Positions 27,111 through 35,448 of a DNA stretch of 47,616 bases are shown here, one piece after another. The notes beneath the pieces were generated by a model, which was not told where the DNA came from, ran no database searches, and was given only the letters and a program-made list of their open reading frames with translations. The position numbers were made by a program, and so were the translations under genes. The stretch comes from an uncultured Eubacteriales bacterium (GTDB lineage Bacteria > Bacillota > Clostridia > Peptostreptococcales > Anaerovoracaceae), in the NCBI GenBank assembly GCA_900315555.1, contig OMZN01000032.1, positions 1-47,616 of the forward strand. Reading direction: 5' to 3'. Positions within the stretch are counted from its first letter, which is position 1; each line of letters begins with the position of its first letter.

Positions 27111-27147
27111 AAAGGGTGCTGCTGCAGCCGCAGCGGCTCCCTTTTTT
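27111..27147 (+). terminator. Terminator of NSS transporter-metS
   Basis: AAAGGG pairs with CCCTTT at the base of a GC-rich imperfect stem and is followed by TTTTTT. Confidence 0.8.
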
Positions 27148-27420
27148 ACAAGTAATCATACATGTGGTTATGAGGAACAAATTCATGAAGCGATCATACG
27201 GCGTACACCTGGCAGCAGAACCCAACCTGCCGTCAAATACCAACTTCGTCTCTGCAATCTGTGCGTGACATCAGCATGCTCCAGGCACGGGAAGTTTCAT
27301 AACTGCACATAACTGCACTGCACAGACACTCCCCAGGTTATGTTTCTCGACACAGCAGATCAAAACACGGATTATAGGACAAATAGTGTTGGTTTCTTAA
27401 TCCCAGTAAACCGGAAGCAG
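27148..27420. other. Gene-free stretch between convergent terminators
   Basis: No convincing coding frame, RNA or promoter pair was recognised here. ATGTGGTTATGA at 27164-27175 resembles half of the palindromic operator found at 635 and 46287, but the second half is missing and no gene follows. The stretch may be decayed sequence. Confidence 0.5.
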
Positions 27421-27455
27421 AAAAAAGTATCCCACGCCGCACGGACGTGGGATAC
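27421..27455 (-). terminator. Terminator of the NlpC/P60 gene
   Basis: GTATCCCACG (27427-27436) pairs perfectly with CGTGGGATAC (27446-27455). On the minus strand the stem is followed by TTTTTT. Confidence 0.85.
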
Positions 27456-27519
27456 AAGGTTTAACGTTGTTTCATCCTGCATTTCTATTTCTGCCTGTCC
27501 TGCAGAATGCGAGCGCTTC

Positions 27520-28332
27520 CTAGCGCAGACCCGGCAGACGAATGACCGCTACGAGCTGCCTGGTAGGTACCAAAGAACGAACTACTTTGGTGCCGTTCGC
27601 ATGCACATAGTATCCATTCTTGTCATACATGCCTACATGATAGATGCTTGACGTGGATCCGCCATGGCCGAACAGCAGGATATCACCGGTCTGTGCCTTC
27701 GCAAGACTTCTGCCAAGGCTGTAGCACTTGTAGCTGCGATAGAGGCTGCGGCTGGACATCCGATAGAACTTGATGCCGGAAACGCCGCAGTTGTTGTAAG
27801 TCCAATAGGTAAAGCCACTGCAGTCAAAGACTCTGGGACCGCTGGCACCCCAGACATAGCGGGCACCGTATTTGGTCTTGGCCTTTTGGATTACCTTGTA
27901 GCCGTAGGTACCCTTGTAGCCCCTGGTCCTTTCAGTAATCACTGTCGGCATGGTAACCGTCTTCGCCGTTGCTTCTCCACGCACAGTCTTCGTACCGACC
28001 TTTTTGTAAGCCATCACCTTGAACTGGTTCGTTCTCGCAAGCGATGTTCTCTTCAGACTTGTACGGGTTGTCTTAGCCACCCTGCTCCAAACATTGGCCT
28101 TCTTCTGATAGACAAGATAGCCATCGGCCTCCCTGACCTTGCTCCAGGCAATGGTGGCCTTCGTCGCCGTCTGGATCGACTGGCGGTAAATCGTATCGGT
28201 GCTGCCGACCGTTTCCTTCGTCTGCTCTGCAGCCGATGCGGCCTGCGGCATCATGACCAGCGCGGTGATCACTGCCAATGCAAGCAGGATCAGCGCGAAA
28301 AAGTGATGTGCGATTGATGTCTGATTCTCCAT
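27520..28332 (-). CDS. Secreted NlpC/P60 (C40) peptidoglycan hydrolase
   Basis: 270 residues. A signal peptide (hydrophobic 11-29, AASAAE cleavage region) precedes a fibronectin-III-like domain (about 45-130: ATIAWSKVREADGYLVYQK) and a C-terminal NlpC/P60 domain. The catalytic residues are Cys171 (VFDCSGFTYW), His232 (YHVGMYD) and His244 (HANGTKV). It cleaves peptide stems in cell-wall peptidoglycan. No Shine-Dalgarno sequence precedes the ATG at 28332, which lies 10 nt after a folded RNA element. It is monocistronic, with its own terminator. Confidence 0.92.
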   Translation of the reverse strand: MENQTSIAHHFFALILLALAVITALVMMPQAASAAEQTKETVGSTDTIYRQSIQTATKATIAWSKVREADGYLVYQKKANVWSRVAKTTRTSLKRTSLARTNQFKVMAYKKVGTKTVRGEATAKTVTMPTVITERTRGYKGTYGYKVIQKAKTKYGARYVWGASGPRVFDCSGFTYWTYNNCGVSGIKFYRMSSRSLYRSYKCYSLGRSLAKAQTGDILLFGHGGSTSSIYHVGMYDKNGYYVHANGTKVVRSLVPTRQLVAVIRLPGLR

Positions 28333-28341
28333 GCTATACTG

Positions 28342-28426
28342 TGCCGGGATTTTTGTTCATGTGCCCAACGATGTTTTCGGGCATTGCGGCCGCCTGCTGT
28401 CTTCGCAGCAGGAGCACGCCCCGGCA
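28342..28426 (-). promoter_or_regulatory. Structured leader RNA (three-way junction) of the NlpC/P60 gene, unknown class
   Basis: On the minus strand TGCCGGGG (28426-28419) pairs with TCCCGGCA (28349-28342) to close an 8-bp stem. Inside are CCTGCTG/CAGCAGG (28412-28406 with 28399-28393, loop CGAAGA) and TGCCC/GGGCA (28383-28379 with 28366-28362). This makes a three-helix junction that ends 10 nt before the start codon. An SD-like GGGAGG lies just 5' of the element and none lies after it. It matched no riboswitch class I could recall, including c-di-AMP. Confidence 0.5.
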
Positions 28427-28542
28427 TGCCTCCCTTCATAAGTACGCTATCCATCATAAGGAGAAATCATGTACTATATGTCACAAATCTGTGTAGGAAT
28501 TGTGAAGAAAGGCACGTTGCACGCAGAGACGAGACATGTCAG

Positions 28543-29295
28543 CTACCGCTGATCACGCGACGAAAAGTCCTGCAGCGCTTCTGCTACCGTGTCTACGAGC
28601 ACATCGGCCTGCGTGCGCACACGATACGGCGCGCGGTGAAAGGTATAGGCAGTATCACAGGCAGCAAGGAGCGGAATATCATTATAGGAATCACCAATGC
28701 CGCCGCTCCGACCGGCACTGAAGTATGCTGTGACCTTTTGCAGCGCTGTTCCCTTGGAACAGTCCCTGCGGACCAGATCCACATGGCGCACGTTCACAAA
28801 GGCGCGCACTATATCGCCGTAATTCTCATTGAGGCACTGCGCAAGATGACGCGCCGCCTCCTCCCCGCCCGTGCCGAAGGAAAGCCCGTAAAATCTGTCG
28901 CCCGGAATTTCCTGCACATCAGAGATCAAGGTCTGCATCGGCGAGCTTTTGCAAAAGCTATAGACCGTATCATTCGCCTGAATGACGATCTCTGCTTCTC
29001 CGCGGAATCTGTCATAGAGCTCCGCAACAAGCGCCTTCGGAATCGTGCAGGTATCGATCACCTGCAGATCCCCGTCTAAAACAAGCGCCCCGCTGGCCAG
29101 AATATAAAAGTCAAAGTGCAGCGGCATGGTCTTCCCCGGCACCGTGATTCCTGCCTGCGAACGGCCGGTACAAACGCCAAAAAGGCCTCCTGTTTTCTGG
29201 AAGGCCGCAACAGCCTGCATATCATCCGTGCGGAAGGACGGCTCTCTGCCCGCAAAGGAAAGGGTTCCGTCAAAGTCACTGGCAAACAGATCCAT
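28543..29295 (-). CDS. HAD-superfamily phosphatase, Cof type
   Basis: About 250 residues. The nucleophile motif FASDFDGTLSF is at the N-terminus, VCTGRSQAG carries the second motif, and SGGIGDSYNDIPLLAACD holds the metal-binding aspartates. Such enzymes dephosphorylate sugar phosphates or flavin/nucleotide metabolites in the cytoplasm; the substrate cannot be told. The ATG at 29295 overlaps the thrH stop (TGATG), so the two HAD genes are translationally coupled. Confidence 0.88.
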   Translation of the reverse strand: MDLFASDFDGTLSFAGREPSFRTDDMQAVAAFQKTGGLFGVCTGRSQAGITVPGKTMPLHFDFYILASGALVLDGDLQVIDTCTIPKALVAELYDRFRGEAEIVIQANDTVYSFCKSSPMQTLISDVQEIPGDRFYGLSFGTGGEEAARHLAQCLNENYGDIVRAFVNVRHVDLVRRDCSKGTALQKVTAYFSAGRSGGIGDSYNDIPLLAACDTAYTFHRAPYRVRTQADVLVDTVAEALQDFSSRDQR

Positions 29296-29897
29296 CAAGC
29301 CAGCACTCCGCGAATGGCCGCAAGGAGATCATCGAAGGATTCATAGGCCGGAATCTCAGGGTGCTCCTTCTTGAGCTGCTCTGTGGAACGGAAGAGGAAA
29401 CCGGCCTTGCTGGCCTGGATCATGCCCATGTCGTTATGGCTGTCCCCGCTGGCAATGGTATCAAAGCCGATGGACTGCAGTGCACGCACTGTCGTCAGCT
29501 TGGTCTGCTCGCAGCGCAGCTTGTAGCCCGTGATGCTGCCGTCCTCGGCAACTTCCAGCTCGTTGCAGAACAGCGTAGGCCAGCCCAGCTTTTCCATCAG
29601 CGGCTTGGCAAACTGCGTGAACGTGTCGCTGAGAATGATCACCTGCGTTAAAGTACGCAGCTCATCTAGAAAAGCCCGTGCGCCGGGCAGAGGATCAATC
29701 TTGGCGATCGTATCCTGTATTTCCTTAAGGCCGAGACCATGCTCATGCAGAATGTCCAGACGATACTGCATCAGCTTGTCGTAGTCCGGTTCATCTCTTG
29801 TGGTCCGCTTCAGCGCCGGGATGCCCGTCACCTCCGCAAAAGCAATCCAGATCTCCGGCACCAGTACGCCTTCCATATCCAAACAGACGATGTCCAT
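29295..29897 (-). CDS. thrH: ThrH-type phosphoserine phosphatase / homoserine phosphotransferase
   Basis: 200 residues, the typical ThrH length. The HAD nucleophile motif is CLDMEGVLVPE, where the second motif residue is Glu instead of Asp, a ThrH mark. VIILSDTFTQFAKPLMEKLG and SGDSHNDMGM follow. Known members dephosphorylate phosphoserine and can transfer phosphate to homoserine, linking serine and threonine synthesis. It starts at ATG 29897 behind AAAGGAGAACC. The 175-nt leader above it showed no recognised riboswitch. Confidence 0.93.
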   Translation of the reverse strand: MDIVCLDMEGVLVPEIWIAFAEVTGIPALKRTTRDEPDYDKLMQYRLDILHEHGLGLKEIQDTIAKIDPLPGARAFLDELRTLTQVIILSDTFTQFAKPLMEKLGWPTLFCNELEVAEDGSITGYKLRCEQTKLTTVRALQSIGFDTIASGDSHNDMGMIQASKAGFLFRSTEQLKKEHPEIPAYESFDDLLAAIRGVLA

Positions 29898-30072
29898 CGT
29901 AGGTTCTCCTTTCCTTTTTTAAGCGATTTTCGATGGATTTGTATTCCATTCTCCTGACAATTTCCTTTGAAGGCACGTTCCCTTTGGCGAGGCGCAGCCT
30001 GCTCCTAAAAAGCAACCGCTCCCGGGACACCTCCAGAAAGATACGCGCAGGATAAGCTCAGCTCTTCTGCGC

Positions 30073-31686
30073 TTACGCCTCGGGCGGCATCTCGATGCGA
30101 TGCCCCTTTGTACGGTGAATCAAAAGTATCACAACGATCAGCAGAGCAGCACCGCAGGGCAGCGAAATGACAGCGCTCCTTGTGAAGCCGGCAATGATAT
30201 AGGTGACAGCCGAAACGCCGGCCACCAGCATGGCGTAAGGCAGCTGGGTGTTGACGTGGTTGACGTGGTTGCACTGCGCACCGGCGGAGGCCATGATGGT
30301 CGTGTCCGAAATGGGCGAGCAGTGATCGCCGCACACGGCACCGGCCATGCAGGCCGAAATTGCGATGATCATCATCCGGTGATCATGGGCAAACGGGGCA
30401 ATGACGATAGGAATGAGAATGCCGAACGTCCCCCAGGATGTTCCGGTGGCAAAGGCCAGAAATACGCCGATCAGGAAGATGATACACGGAAGGAAGACCT
30501 GCCATCCTGCCGCGCTGCTGCCGATCAGACCGGCAACGAAATCCGCCGCACCGAGGCTGTCGGTCATCGTCTTCAGTGTCCAGGCAAATACCAGAATCAG
30601 AATCGCCGGCACCATGGCCTTAAAACCGGCCGGCAGCGCATCCATACAGGCGCGGAAGGACAGGAGACCGCGGCAGATATAATAGATAACAATGATAATC
30701 AGCGCGATGAGGGAGCCGCTCGAAAGTCCCACCGAAGCATCGCAGCCTGCGAAAGCATCGATCACGTTCTTGCCGCCAAAGAAGCCGCCGTTGGCCAGCA
30801 TGCCGATCACACAGCAGACAATCAGGCAGAGAATGGGAAAGACCAGGTCGATGACGCGGCCGCGAGCATTGCCCTCTTCCTCATTCGCATCGCCATAGGG
30901 CCGATCCGGCGTGGTGAAGAGATCACCCCGCAGTGCATTCTTTTCGTGGGTTGCCATCGGGCCGAAGTCGGTCCTGGTCCCCACGATCATAAACATCATC
31001 AGAATCGTGAACAAAGCATAGAAGTTATAGGGAATTGCCTGGCAGAATACGGTCAGACCGTTGGCGCCCTTCACGAAGCCGGATACTGCCGCCGCCCATG
31101 AGGAAATCGGCGCGATGATGCAGACCGGCGCCGCCGTCGCATCGATGATATATGCCAGTTTGGCGCGGGACACATGGTGTCCGTCCGTCACAGGGCGCAT
31201 GACACTGCCTACGGTCAGGCAGTTGAAATAGTCGTCAATGAAGATCAGAATACCAAGGGCAATGGTTGCCAGCTGCGCACCCACACGCGTCTTGATATGC
31301 GTCCTGGCCCAGCGCCCGAAGGCCGCAGAACCGCCCGCCCTGTTCATCAGGGAAACAATGGCGCCCAGAATCACCAGGAACAGCAGAATACCGACATTAT
31401 AGGGATCGGTCAGAACGGAAACGAAGCCGTCCTTGAGGCAGTGGGTCATCGTACCCCGAAAACTGAAGCCCGAATACAGCAGACCGCCGGTTACAATACC
31501 GATAAACAAAGAGCTGTAGGCTTCCTTTGTAATCAGCGCCAGCGAGATGGCAATCACCGGCGGCAGCAGCGCCCAGCCGCTCTTTTGGACACTGTCGGCA
31601 TCGGTGACGAAAGAGACGACAATAAAGAATGCAATAAGGACAACGGCCGCCACGATGCCGGCGGCCTTATGATTGTGCTTTGTCAT
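30073..31686 (-). CDS. nhaC: Na+/H+ antiporter, NhaC family
   Basis: 537 residues with about 12 hydrophobic spans. FIDDYFNCLTVGSVMRPVTD, ISSWAAAVSGF, ATGTSWGTFGILIPI and GDHCSPISDTTIMASAGAQC are the conserved family segments. It probably exports Na+ in exchange for protons; related proteins exchange amino acids such as malate/lactate or tyrosine, so the substrate is not certain. It has its own promoter inside the end of the preceding gene. Confidence 0.88.
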   Translation of the reverse strand: MTKHNHKAAGIVAAVVLIAFFIVVSFVTDADSVQKSGWALLPPVIAISLALITKEAYSSLFIGIVTGGLLYSGFSFRGTMTHCLKDGFVSVLTDPYNVGILLFLVILGAIVSLMNRAGGSAAFGRWARTHIKTRVGAQLATIALGILIFIDDYFNCLTVGSVMRPVTDGHHVSRAKLAYIIDATAAPVCIIAPISSWAAAVSGFVKGANGLTVFCQAIPYNFYALFTILMMFMIVGTRTDFGPMATHEKNALRGDLFTTPDRPYGDANEEEGNARGRVIDLVFPILCLIVCCVIGMLANGGFFGGKNVIDAFAGCDASVGLSSGSLIALIIIVIYYICRGLLSFRACMDALPAGFKAMVPAILILVFAWTLKTMTDSLGAADFVAGLIGSSAAGWQVFLPCIIFLIGVFLAFATGTSWGTFGILIPIVIAPFAHDHRMMIIAISACMAGAVCGDHCSPISDTTIMASAGAQCNHVNHVNTQLPYAMLVAGVSAVTYIIAGFTRSAVISLPCGAALLIVVILLIHRTKGHRIEMPPEA

Positions 31687-31738
31687 GAGTTCCTCTCCGA
31701 ACTAGTTTTTTTCACATAATAACGAATACGATGCTTCC

Positions 31739-31768
31739 ATGATACACAGAAAGCTGCGGCTCTGTCAA
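31739..31768 (-). promoter_or_regulatory. nhaC promoter
   Basis: On the minus strand a perfect TTGACA (31768-31763), an 18-bp spacer and TATCAT (31744-31739) lie at the 3' end of the upstream oxidoreductase gene. Confidence 0.75.
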
Positions 31769-32418
31769 CGATGCAAAGCATGCTGCGGCAGGGAGATGCT
31801 CTCCGCCAGCGCCGCCATATCCCCACGCGCCTTATCCAGAATGCGCGCCGGATGGTTTCCCAGCATATCCAGCCCCTCACAGGCATAGGCATGAAAAGCG
31901 CCCTGCCCCGTGAAGCCGGCTATGGCACGCGCATAGTCCGTTCCCAGATCCAAACCGCCCACATGACCGCCGCAGGTAGTGATATAGACAAAGTCACGGA
32001 AGGCGCAGAGCCCGGCCGGTCCCTCGTCGGTATAGCAGAAGGTGTATTCTTCCACACATATCCGTTCAAAATAAGATTTCAGCGCCGCCGGAAAGGAAAA
32101 ATCCCAGTACGGCGCACCGCAGAGAATCAGATCCGCCGCCTTATACTGCCGTGCAAAGTCAAAAAAGGGATCCTCCAGGCGGCCCGCATCAAGGAGTGCC
32201 GCCCGCTGTTCGATCTCTTCCGCCCCGTAGCAGGGCAGCTTCTCGGCCGCTAGATTCACTTCTTCCACCACGAGACGCTGCTCGTTTGCCATGCGTGAAA
32301 GCCCATCGAGGAACGCACGGCACAGCTGATCCGTTCTCGAACGTTCTCTGCCCCGCAGGCAGGCATTGATGAAGAGAATTTTCACAGCGGGTATGCTGTT
32401 TGCTGCTTCCTTCCCCAT
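31765..32418 (-). CDS. Flavodoxin-fold NAD(P)H-dependent oxidoreductase
   Basis: 217 residues. KILFINACLRGRERSRT is the FMN phosphate loop of the flavodoxin_2 fold, and CGAPYWDFSFPAALKSYFE and YITTCGGHVGG are FMN contacts. It is a soluble quinone/azo-type reductase. The ATG at 32418 lies 3 nt after the lipid-kinase stop and has AAGGA 8 nt upstream, so an internal GTG at 32385 is not needed. It is co-transcribed with the kinase. Confidence 0.88.
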   Translation of the reverse strand: MGKEAANSIPAVKILFINACLRGRERSRTDQLCRAFLDGLSRMANEQRLVVEEVNLAAEKLPCYGAEEIEQRAALLDAGRLEDPFFDFARQYKAADLILCGAPYWDFSFPAALKSYFERICVEEYTFCYTDEGPAGLCAFRDFVYITTCGGHVGGLDLGTDYARAIAGFTGQGAFHAYACEGLDMLGNHPARILDKARGDMAALAESISLPQHALHR

Positions 32419-32421
32419 GTC

Positions 32422-33342
32422 TCAGTCCTTCTTGGGCACCACCAGATTCAAGGCCTTGCTGACGATAGAGATATCGATCGGCAGCCCTTCATCGAGCGCC
32501 TCTCCATCGAAGTCAACACTGACATCCTTGGCATTCTCTCCTACCGCCGACACCTTGAGATGTTTGGTCTGAAAATAACGGATTTCTTCATGGTTGGGAT
32601 GGTTTCCGGCCAGAATCTGAATGAACATCTGCGGTGCCTTCAGCCATAGATTGGTTTTCCTGGCGATCAGAACATCGAGATAGCCATCCTGCACCGAGGC
32701 TTCCGGCGCCGCCTGCGGAAAACCGCCGACGCTCTTGGAATTGGTCACCATGAAGACGATGGTATCCTCCGCCTCGGCAGTGAATTCCTCGCTTTCGAAG
32801 CGAAGTGTCATATACTGGCTCATCTGCGTAGGCAGCTCCTTGGCGCATTCCAGATAGTAGGCCATTTTGCCGAAGAGCGCCTTGGTCTTCTTGGGCACCT
32901 TGTAAGCCACGTCCGTCAGGAGACCGGCCGCCAGCACATTAATGAAATACTCGTCATTGACCTTGCCCACGTCCACCTTGGTGGTTTCAAAGTTCTTGAT
33001 CATCCTGCAGAAGCCGGCAGATGTCTGGGGCAGCTGCATATACCTGGCAAAATCATTGACCGTTCCCGCTGAGAGAATGGCCAGCGGTATTTCACTACCG
33101 CTGGTGATCAAACCGTTGGTCACCTCGTTGATGGTACCGTCACCGCCCACCGCCGCCAGGAAGTCATACTCGCCGGGCTTGAGCACCCTGGCACGGTTCC
33201 GGGCATCGTACTGCTTTTCCGTATAAAACACATCAATTTCGTTGCAGATCTGATCAAGCACCAGCTGGGAAACAATATGCCGCATTTTCGTCCGGATATT
33301 CTGTCTTCCCGACGAGGGATTGATGATAAACAAGCCTTTCAT
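32422..33342 (-). CDS. Diacylglycerol/lipid kinase family protein
   Basis: About 306 residues from the ATG at 33342 (MKGLFIINPSSGRQN), which has AAAGGA 8 nt upstream; the ORF extends eight codons further. INPSSGR and AAVGGDGTINEVTNGL are the nucleotide-binding motifs of the DagK/YegS family. It phosphorylates a membrane lipid, diacylglycerol recycling being the usual role, at the cytoplasmic face. Confidence 0.92.
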   Translation of the reverse strand: MKGLFIINPSSGRQNIRTKMRHIVSQLVLDQICNEIDVFYTEKQYDARNRARVLKPGEYDFLAAVGGDGTINEVTNGLITSGSEIPLAILSAGTVNDFARYMQLPQTSAGFCRMIKNFETTKVDVGKVNDEYFINVLAAGLLTDVAYKVPKKTKALFGKMAYYLECAKELPTQMSQYMTLRFESEEFTAEAEDTIVFMVTNSKSVGGFPQAAPEASVQDGYLDVLIARKTNLWLKAPQMFIQILAGNHPNHEEIRYFQTKHLKVSAVGENAKDVSVDFDGEALDEGLPIDISIVSKALNLVVPKKD

Positions 33343-33423
33343 GTCACGTATCCTTTCTCCGCTCACCGCATTTTCTCATCTTACATGTCTGTTCACGTGG
33401 ATCACTGCTGTAGAGATTACTTT

Positions 33424-33453
33424 ATTATATCCTTTATCTGCCTTCACTGTCAC
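33424..33453 (-). promoter_or_regulatory. Lipid kinase promoter
   Basis: On the minus strand GTGACA (33453-33448), an 18-bp spacer and a perfect TATAAT (33429-33424). Confidence 0.65.
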
Positions 33454-33516
33454 CGTTTTGCAAGAATTTCTTCACACAGCTTCACGGAAACAACACAAAG
33501 TTCTAACTTCCCGCCA

Positions 33517-33546
33517 ATGACACATGCCGCCTTCCTATGCTATAAT
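33517..33546 (+). promoter_or_regulatory. Acyltransferase gene promoter
   Basis: ATGACA (33517-33522), an 18-bp spacer and TATAAT (33541-33546) preceded by TGC, an extended -10. It is divergent from the lipid kinase promoter. Confidence 0.65.
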
Positions 33547-33589
33547 TCCTTTGATTTGAACAATTACAGGGGGGGAATTTCATCCATCT

Positions 33590-34663
33590 ATGCAGAAAAG
33601 AGACTATCTTTTTGACAATCTCAAGCTTTTTTTGATCCTGCTCGTTGTTCTGGTTCATCTATTTGCCGCCATCGGCAGAGTGGACGACGTGCACCCCTTG
33701 GGCATCGACCTGTTCATGCTGACGGTCTGCTCTTTTCACATGCCGCTGTTCATGTTCGTATCCGGCTACTTTTCCAAGAACCTGCAGAAAACCAACGCCA
33801 AGGCAAGGAACCTTCTCTTTACCTACTTTTTCGTACAGATTCTCTTTGCCCTGTTCAACCTGTTTGTCCTGCACCAGCACGTCAACGTCATGGATCTTCT
33901 GACGCCGGCCTTTTCCATGTGGTTCATCTTTGTCCTGATCGTCCTCAAGTGGATGCTGCCGGCGTTGGTAAAGGTGCGCTACCTGCTGATCTGGCTGCTG
34001 ATCTTCAACGTTCTGTCCATGGTTGCCGACCCCAACGGCTATGTGGAAAAGGCCATCCTCAAGGTTGTCGCTTTTGCCGTTTTCTTCATGCTCGGTTATT
34101 ATGCAACGCCTGCGCACATCCAGAAGATCCGCCGGCAGCCGTGGTTCCTGCACGTCGGTATCCTTGCAGGCTGCATGATGAGCATGTTTCTCTTTACAAG
34201 AATCCTGCATCCCCGCCTGATCAGTCTCCACGTTCTTCGGAATCTGATGCTGCACAATGCCTACCTGGATGATACCGGACCGGGTCCCATCGGTATGGGT
34301 GCACCGGGCCTTCTGTGGGGGTGCTACGCACTGGCCATCGCCCTGTTGATGGGCACCGCTGTCATTGGTCTCTTTCCGGACCGCCCCATGCGGCTCACCC
34401 ACATCGGCGGGAACACGCTTCCGATCTATATCGCACAGGCTTTCGCCTACAAGATCTACAAAATAGCTGCCGCCACTCCTTTTCTGAAGGCGCATCCGGT
34501 CTGCAACTTCTCGCTGGCGGGCTGTCTTGCCGTCGCCATTGTTCTGATCTTTGGAAGCGATAAGGTTGCCCATGGCCTCAACTGTCTGCTGCAGTCCCTG
34601 AAGGCCTTCCTGCGGGCCCGTCTGCGGCTGGCGGACATCGACATCCCCGACGATCCCTTCTAA
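33590..34663 (+). CDS. Membrane acyltransferase (acyltransferase 3 / OafA-like)
   Basis: 357 residues with about ten hydrophobic spans. The N-terminal RDYLFDNLKLFLILLVVLVH ends in the conserved His of the acyltransferase 3 family, and FHMPLFMFVSGYF is the second hallmark. Such enzymes O-acylate sugars, cell-wall glycans or other surface molecules from the cytoplasmic acyl donor. The only ribosome site seen, a G7 run, is 14 nt from the ATG, wider than usual. The acceptor is unknown. Confidence 0.85.
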   Translation: MQKRDYLFDNLKLFLILLVVLVHLFAAIGRVDDVHPLGIDLFMLTVCSFHMPLFMFVSGYFSKNLQKTNAKARNLLFTYFFVQILFALFNLFVLHQHVNVMDLLTPAFSMWFIFVLIVLKWMLPALVKVRYLLIWLLIFNVLSMVADPNGYVEKAILKVVAFAVFFMLGYYATPAHIQKIRRQPWFLHVGILAGCMMSMFLFTRILHPRLISLHVLRNLMLHNAYLDDTGPGPIGMGAPGLLWGCYALAIALLMGTAVIGLFPDRPMRLTHIGGNTLPIYIAQAFAYKIYKIAAATPFLKAHPVCNFSLAGCLAVAIVLIFGSDKVAHGLNCLLQSLKAFLRARLRLADIDIPDDPF

Positions 34664-34714
34664 CCGGTTGGCTTCCGGCTCTCATGCAGCGGCAGTCTTG
34701 CAGCGGCCGCCAGC

Positions 34715-34742
34715 CCGTCCGGGCGGTGCAGATCCCGGACGG
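34715..34742. repeat. Hairpin after the acyltransferase gene
   Basis: CCGTCCGGG and CCCGGACGG form a 9-bp stem without a T run. It may be a factor-dependent end or mRNA stabiliser. Confidence 0.4.
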
Positions 34743-34751
34743 CGTAGATGG

Positions 34752-34780
34752 TTTCACAAAGTGCCTGGCTGTGCTAAAAT
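34752..34780 (+). promoter_or_regulatory. NUDIX gene promoter
   Basis: TTTCAC (34752-34757), a 17-bp spacer and TAAAAT (34775-34780) preceded by TGC, an extended -10. Confidence 0.55.
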
Positions 34781-34858
34781 AGAATACAAAGCGATACGTC
34801 AATGAAAAAACACGAAGTACAAACTGCTACGCAGCTCGACTGCCAAGGAGGAAAGGTA

Positions 34859-35374
34859 ATGGACGAATATATCGACATCTATGACGAAAACAGAAAGCCA
34901 ACGGGCGAAAAGGTGCTCCGCAGCGAAGCCGCTCTGGGTGAAGGCCGCTATATGCTCTATGCGCTAGCATTGATTGAAAACGACAAGCACCAGTTCCTGA
35001 TGACCCGCCGCACCATGGACAAGAAGTGGGCGCCCGGTGCCTGGGAGATTCCCGGGGGATGCGCTTCAGCGGGCGAAACTTCCTTTGACGCAGCCTGCCG
35101 TGAAGTCTGGGAGGAAACAGGACTGAACATCACCGCCTGCGATCGCACGCCGATCTACACGTACCGCAACGACGATCCCGCATCCGGCGACTACTATTTC
35201 TGTGATATCTATCGCTGCCCCATCACCTTCGGGCCCTCGGACATCAGAATCCAGTCCGACGAAATCAGCGACTGGCAGCTGGCCTCCAAAGAAGGCATCG
35301 ATATCCTGCAGCGCGTCGGTCAGGTTCTGCACTATGAACGCATCTGTGAAGCTCTGGAAAAAGACGGCAAATAG
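34859..35374 (+). CDS. NUDIX hydrolase, IDI-like
   Basis: About 171 residues from the ATG at 34859, which follows AAGGAGGAAAGGTA; an in-frame ATG at 34802 lacks a ribosome site. The NUDIX box runs GGCASAGETSFDAACREVWE followed by ETGL, with all expected acidic residues. The opening EYIDIYDENRKPTGEKVLR resembles NUDIX proteins of the isopentenyl-diphosphate isomerase-like group. It hydrolyses a nucleoside diphosphate linked to another moiety; the substrate is unknown. Confidence 0.9.
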   Translation: MDEYIDIYDENRKPTGEKVLRSEAALGEGRYMLYALALIENDKHQFLMTRRTMDKKWAPGAWEIPGGCASAGETSFDAACREVWEETGLNITACDRTPIYTYRNDDPASGDYYFCDIYRCPITFGPSDIRIQSDEISDWQLASKEGIDILQRVGQVLHYERICEALEKDGK

Positions 35375-35448
35375 CCTGCGGCGCCTGATCAGGCGGCAGA
35401 CGTCATCGTCCCTGCCGGCTGCAGGCAATGCTCCATAACGTATCAGGA

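Noticed and set aside
27160..27182. Third copy of the Crp/Fnr-like operator (ATGTGGTTATGA)
   Set aside because: Only one half matches the palindrome, the second half is GGAAC out of register, and no gene starts downstream before a convergent terminator.
28300..28439. Short upstream ORF (ATG 28439 on the minus strand) overlapping the NlpC/P60 start
   Set aside because: It has no properly spaced ribosome site and its product is composed only of the structured-leader sequence.
35382..35397. Palindrome CGCCTGATCAGGCG after the NUDIX gene as a terminator
   Set aside because: It has no T run on either side and is too short to claim a function.
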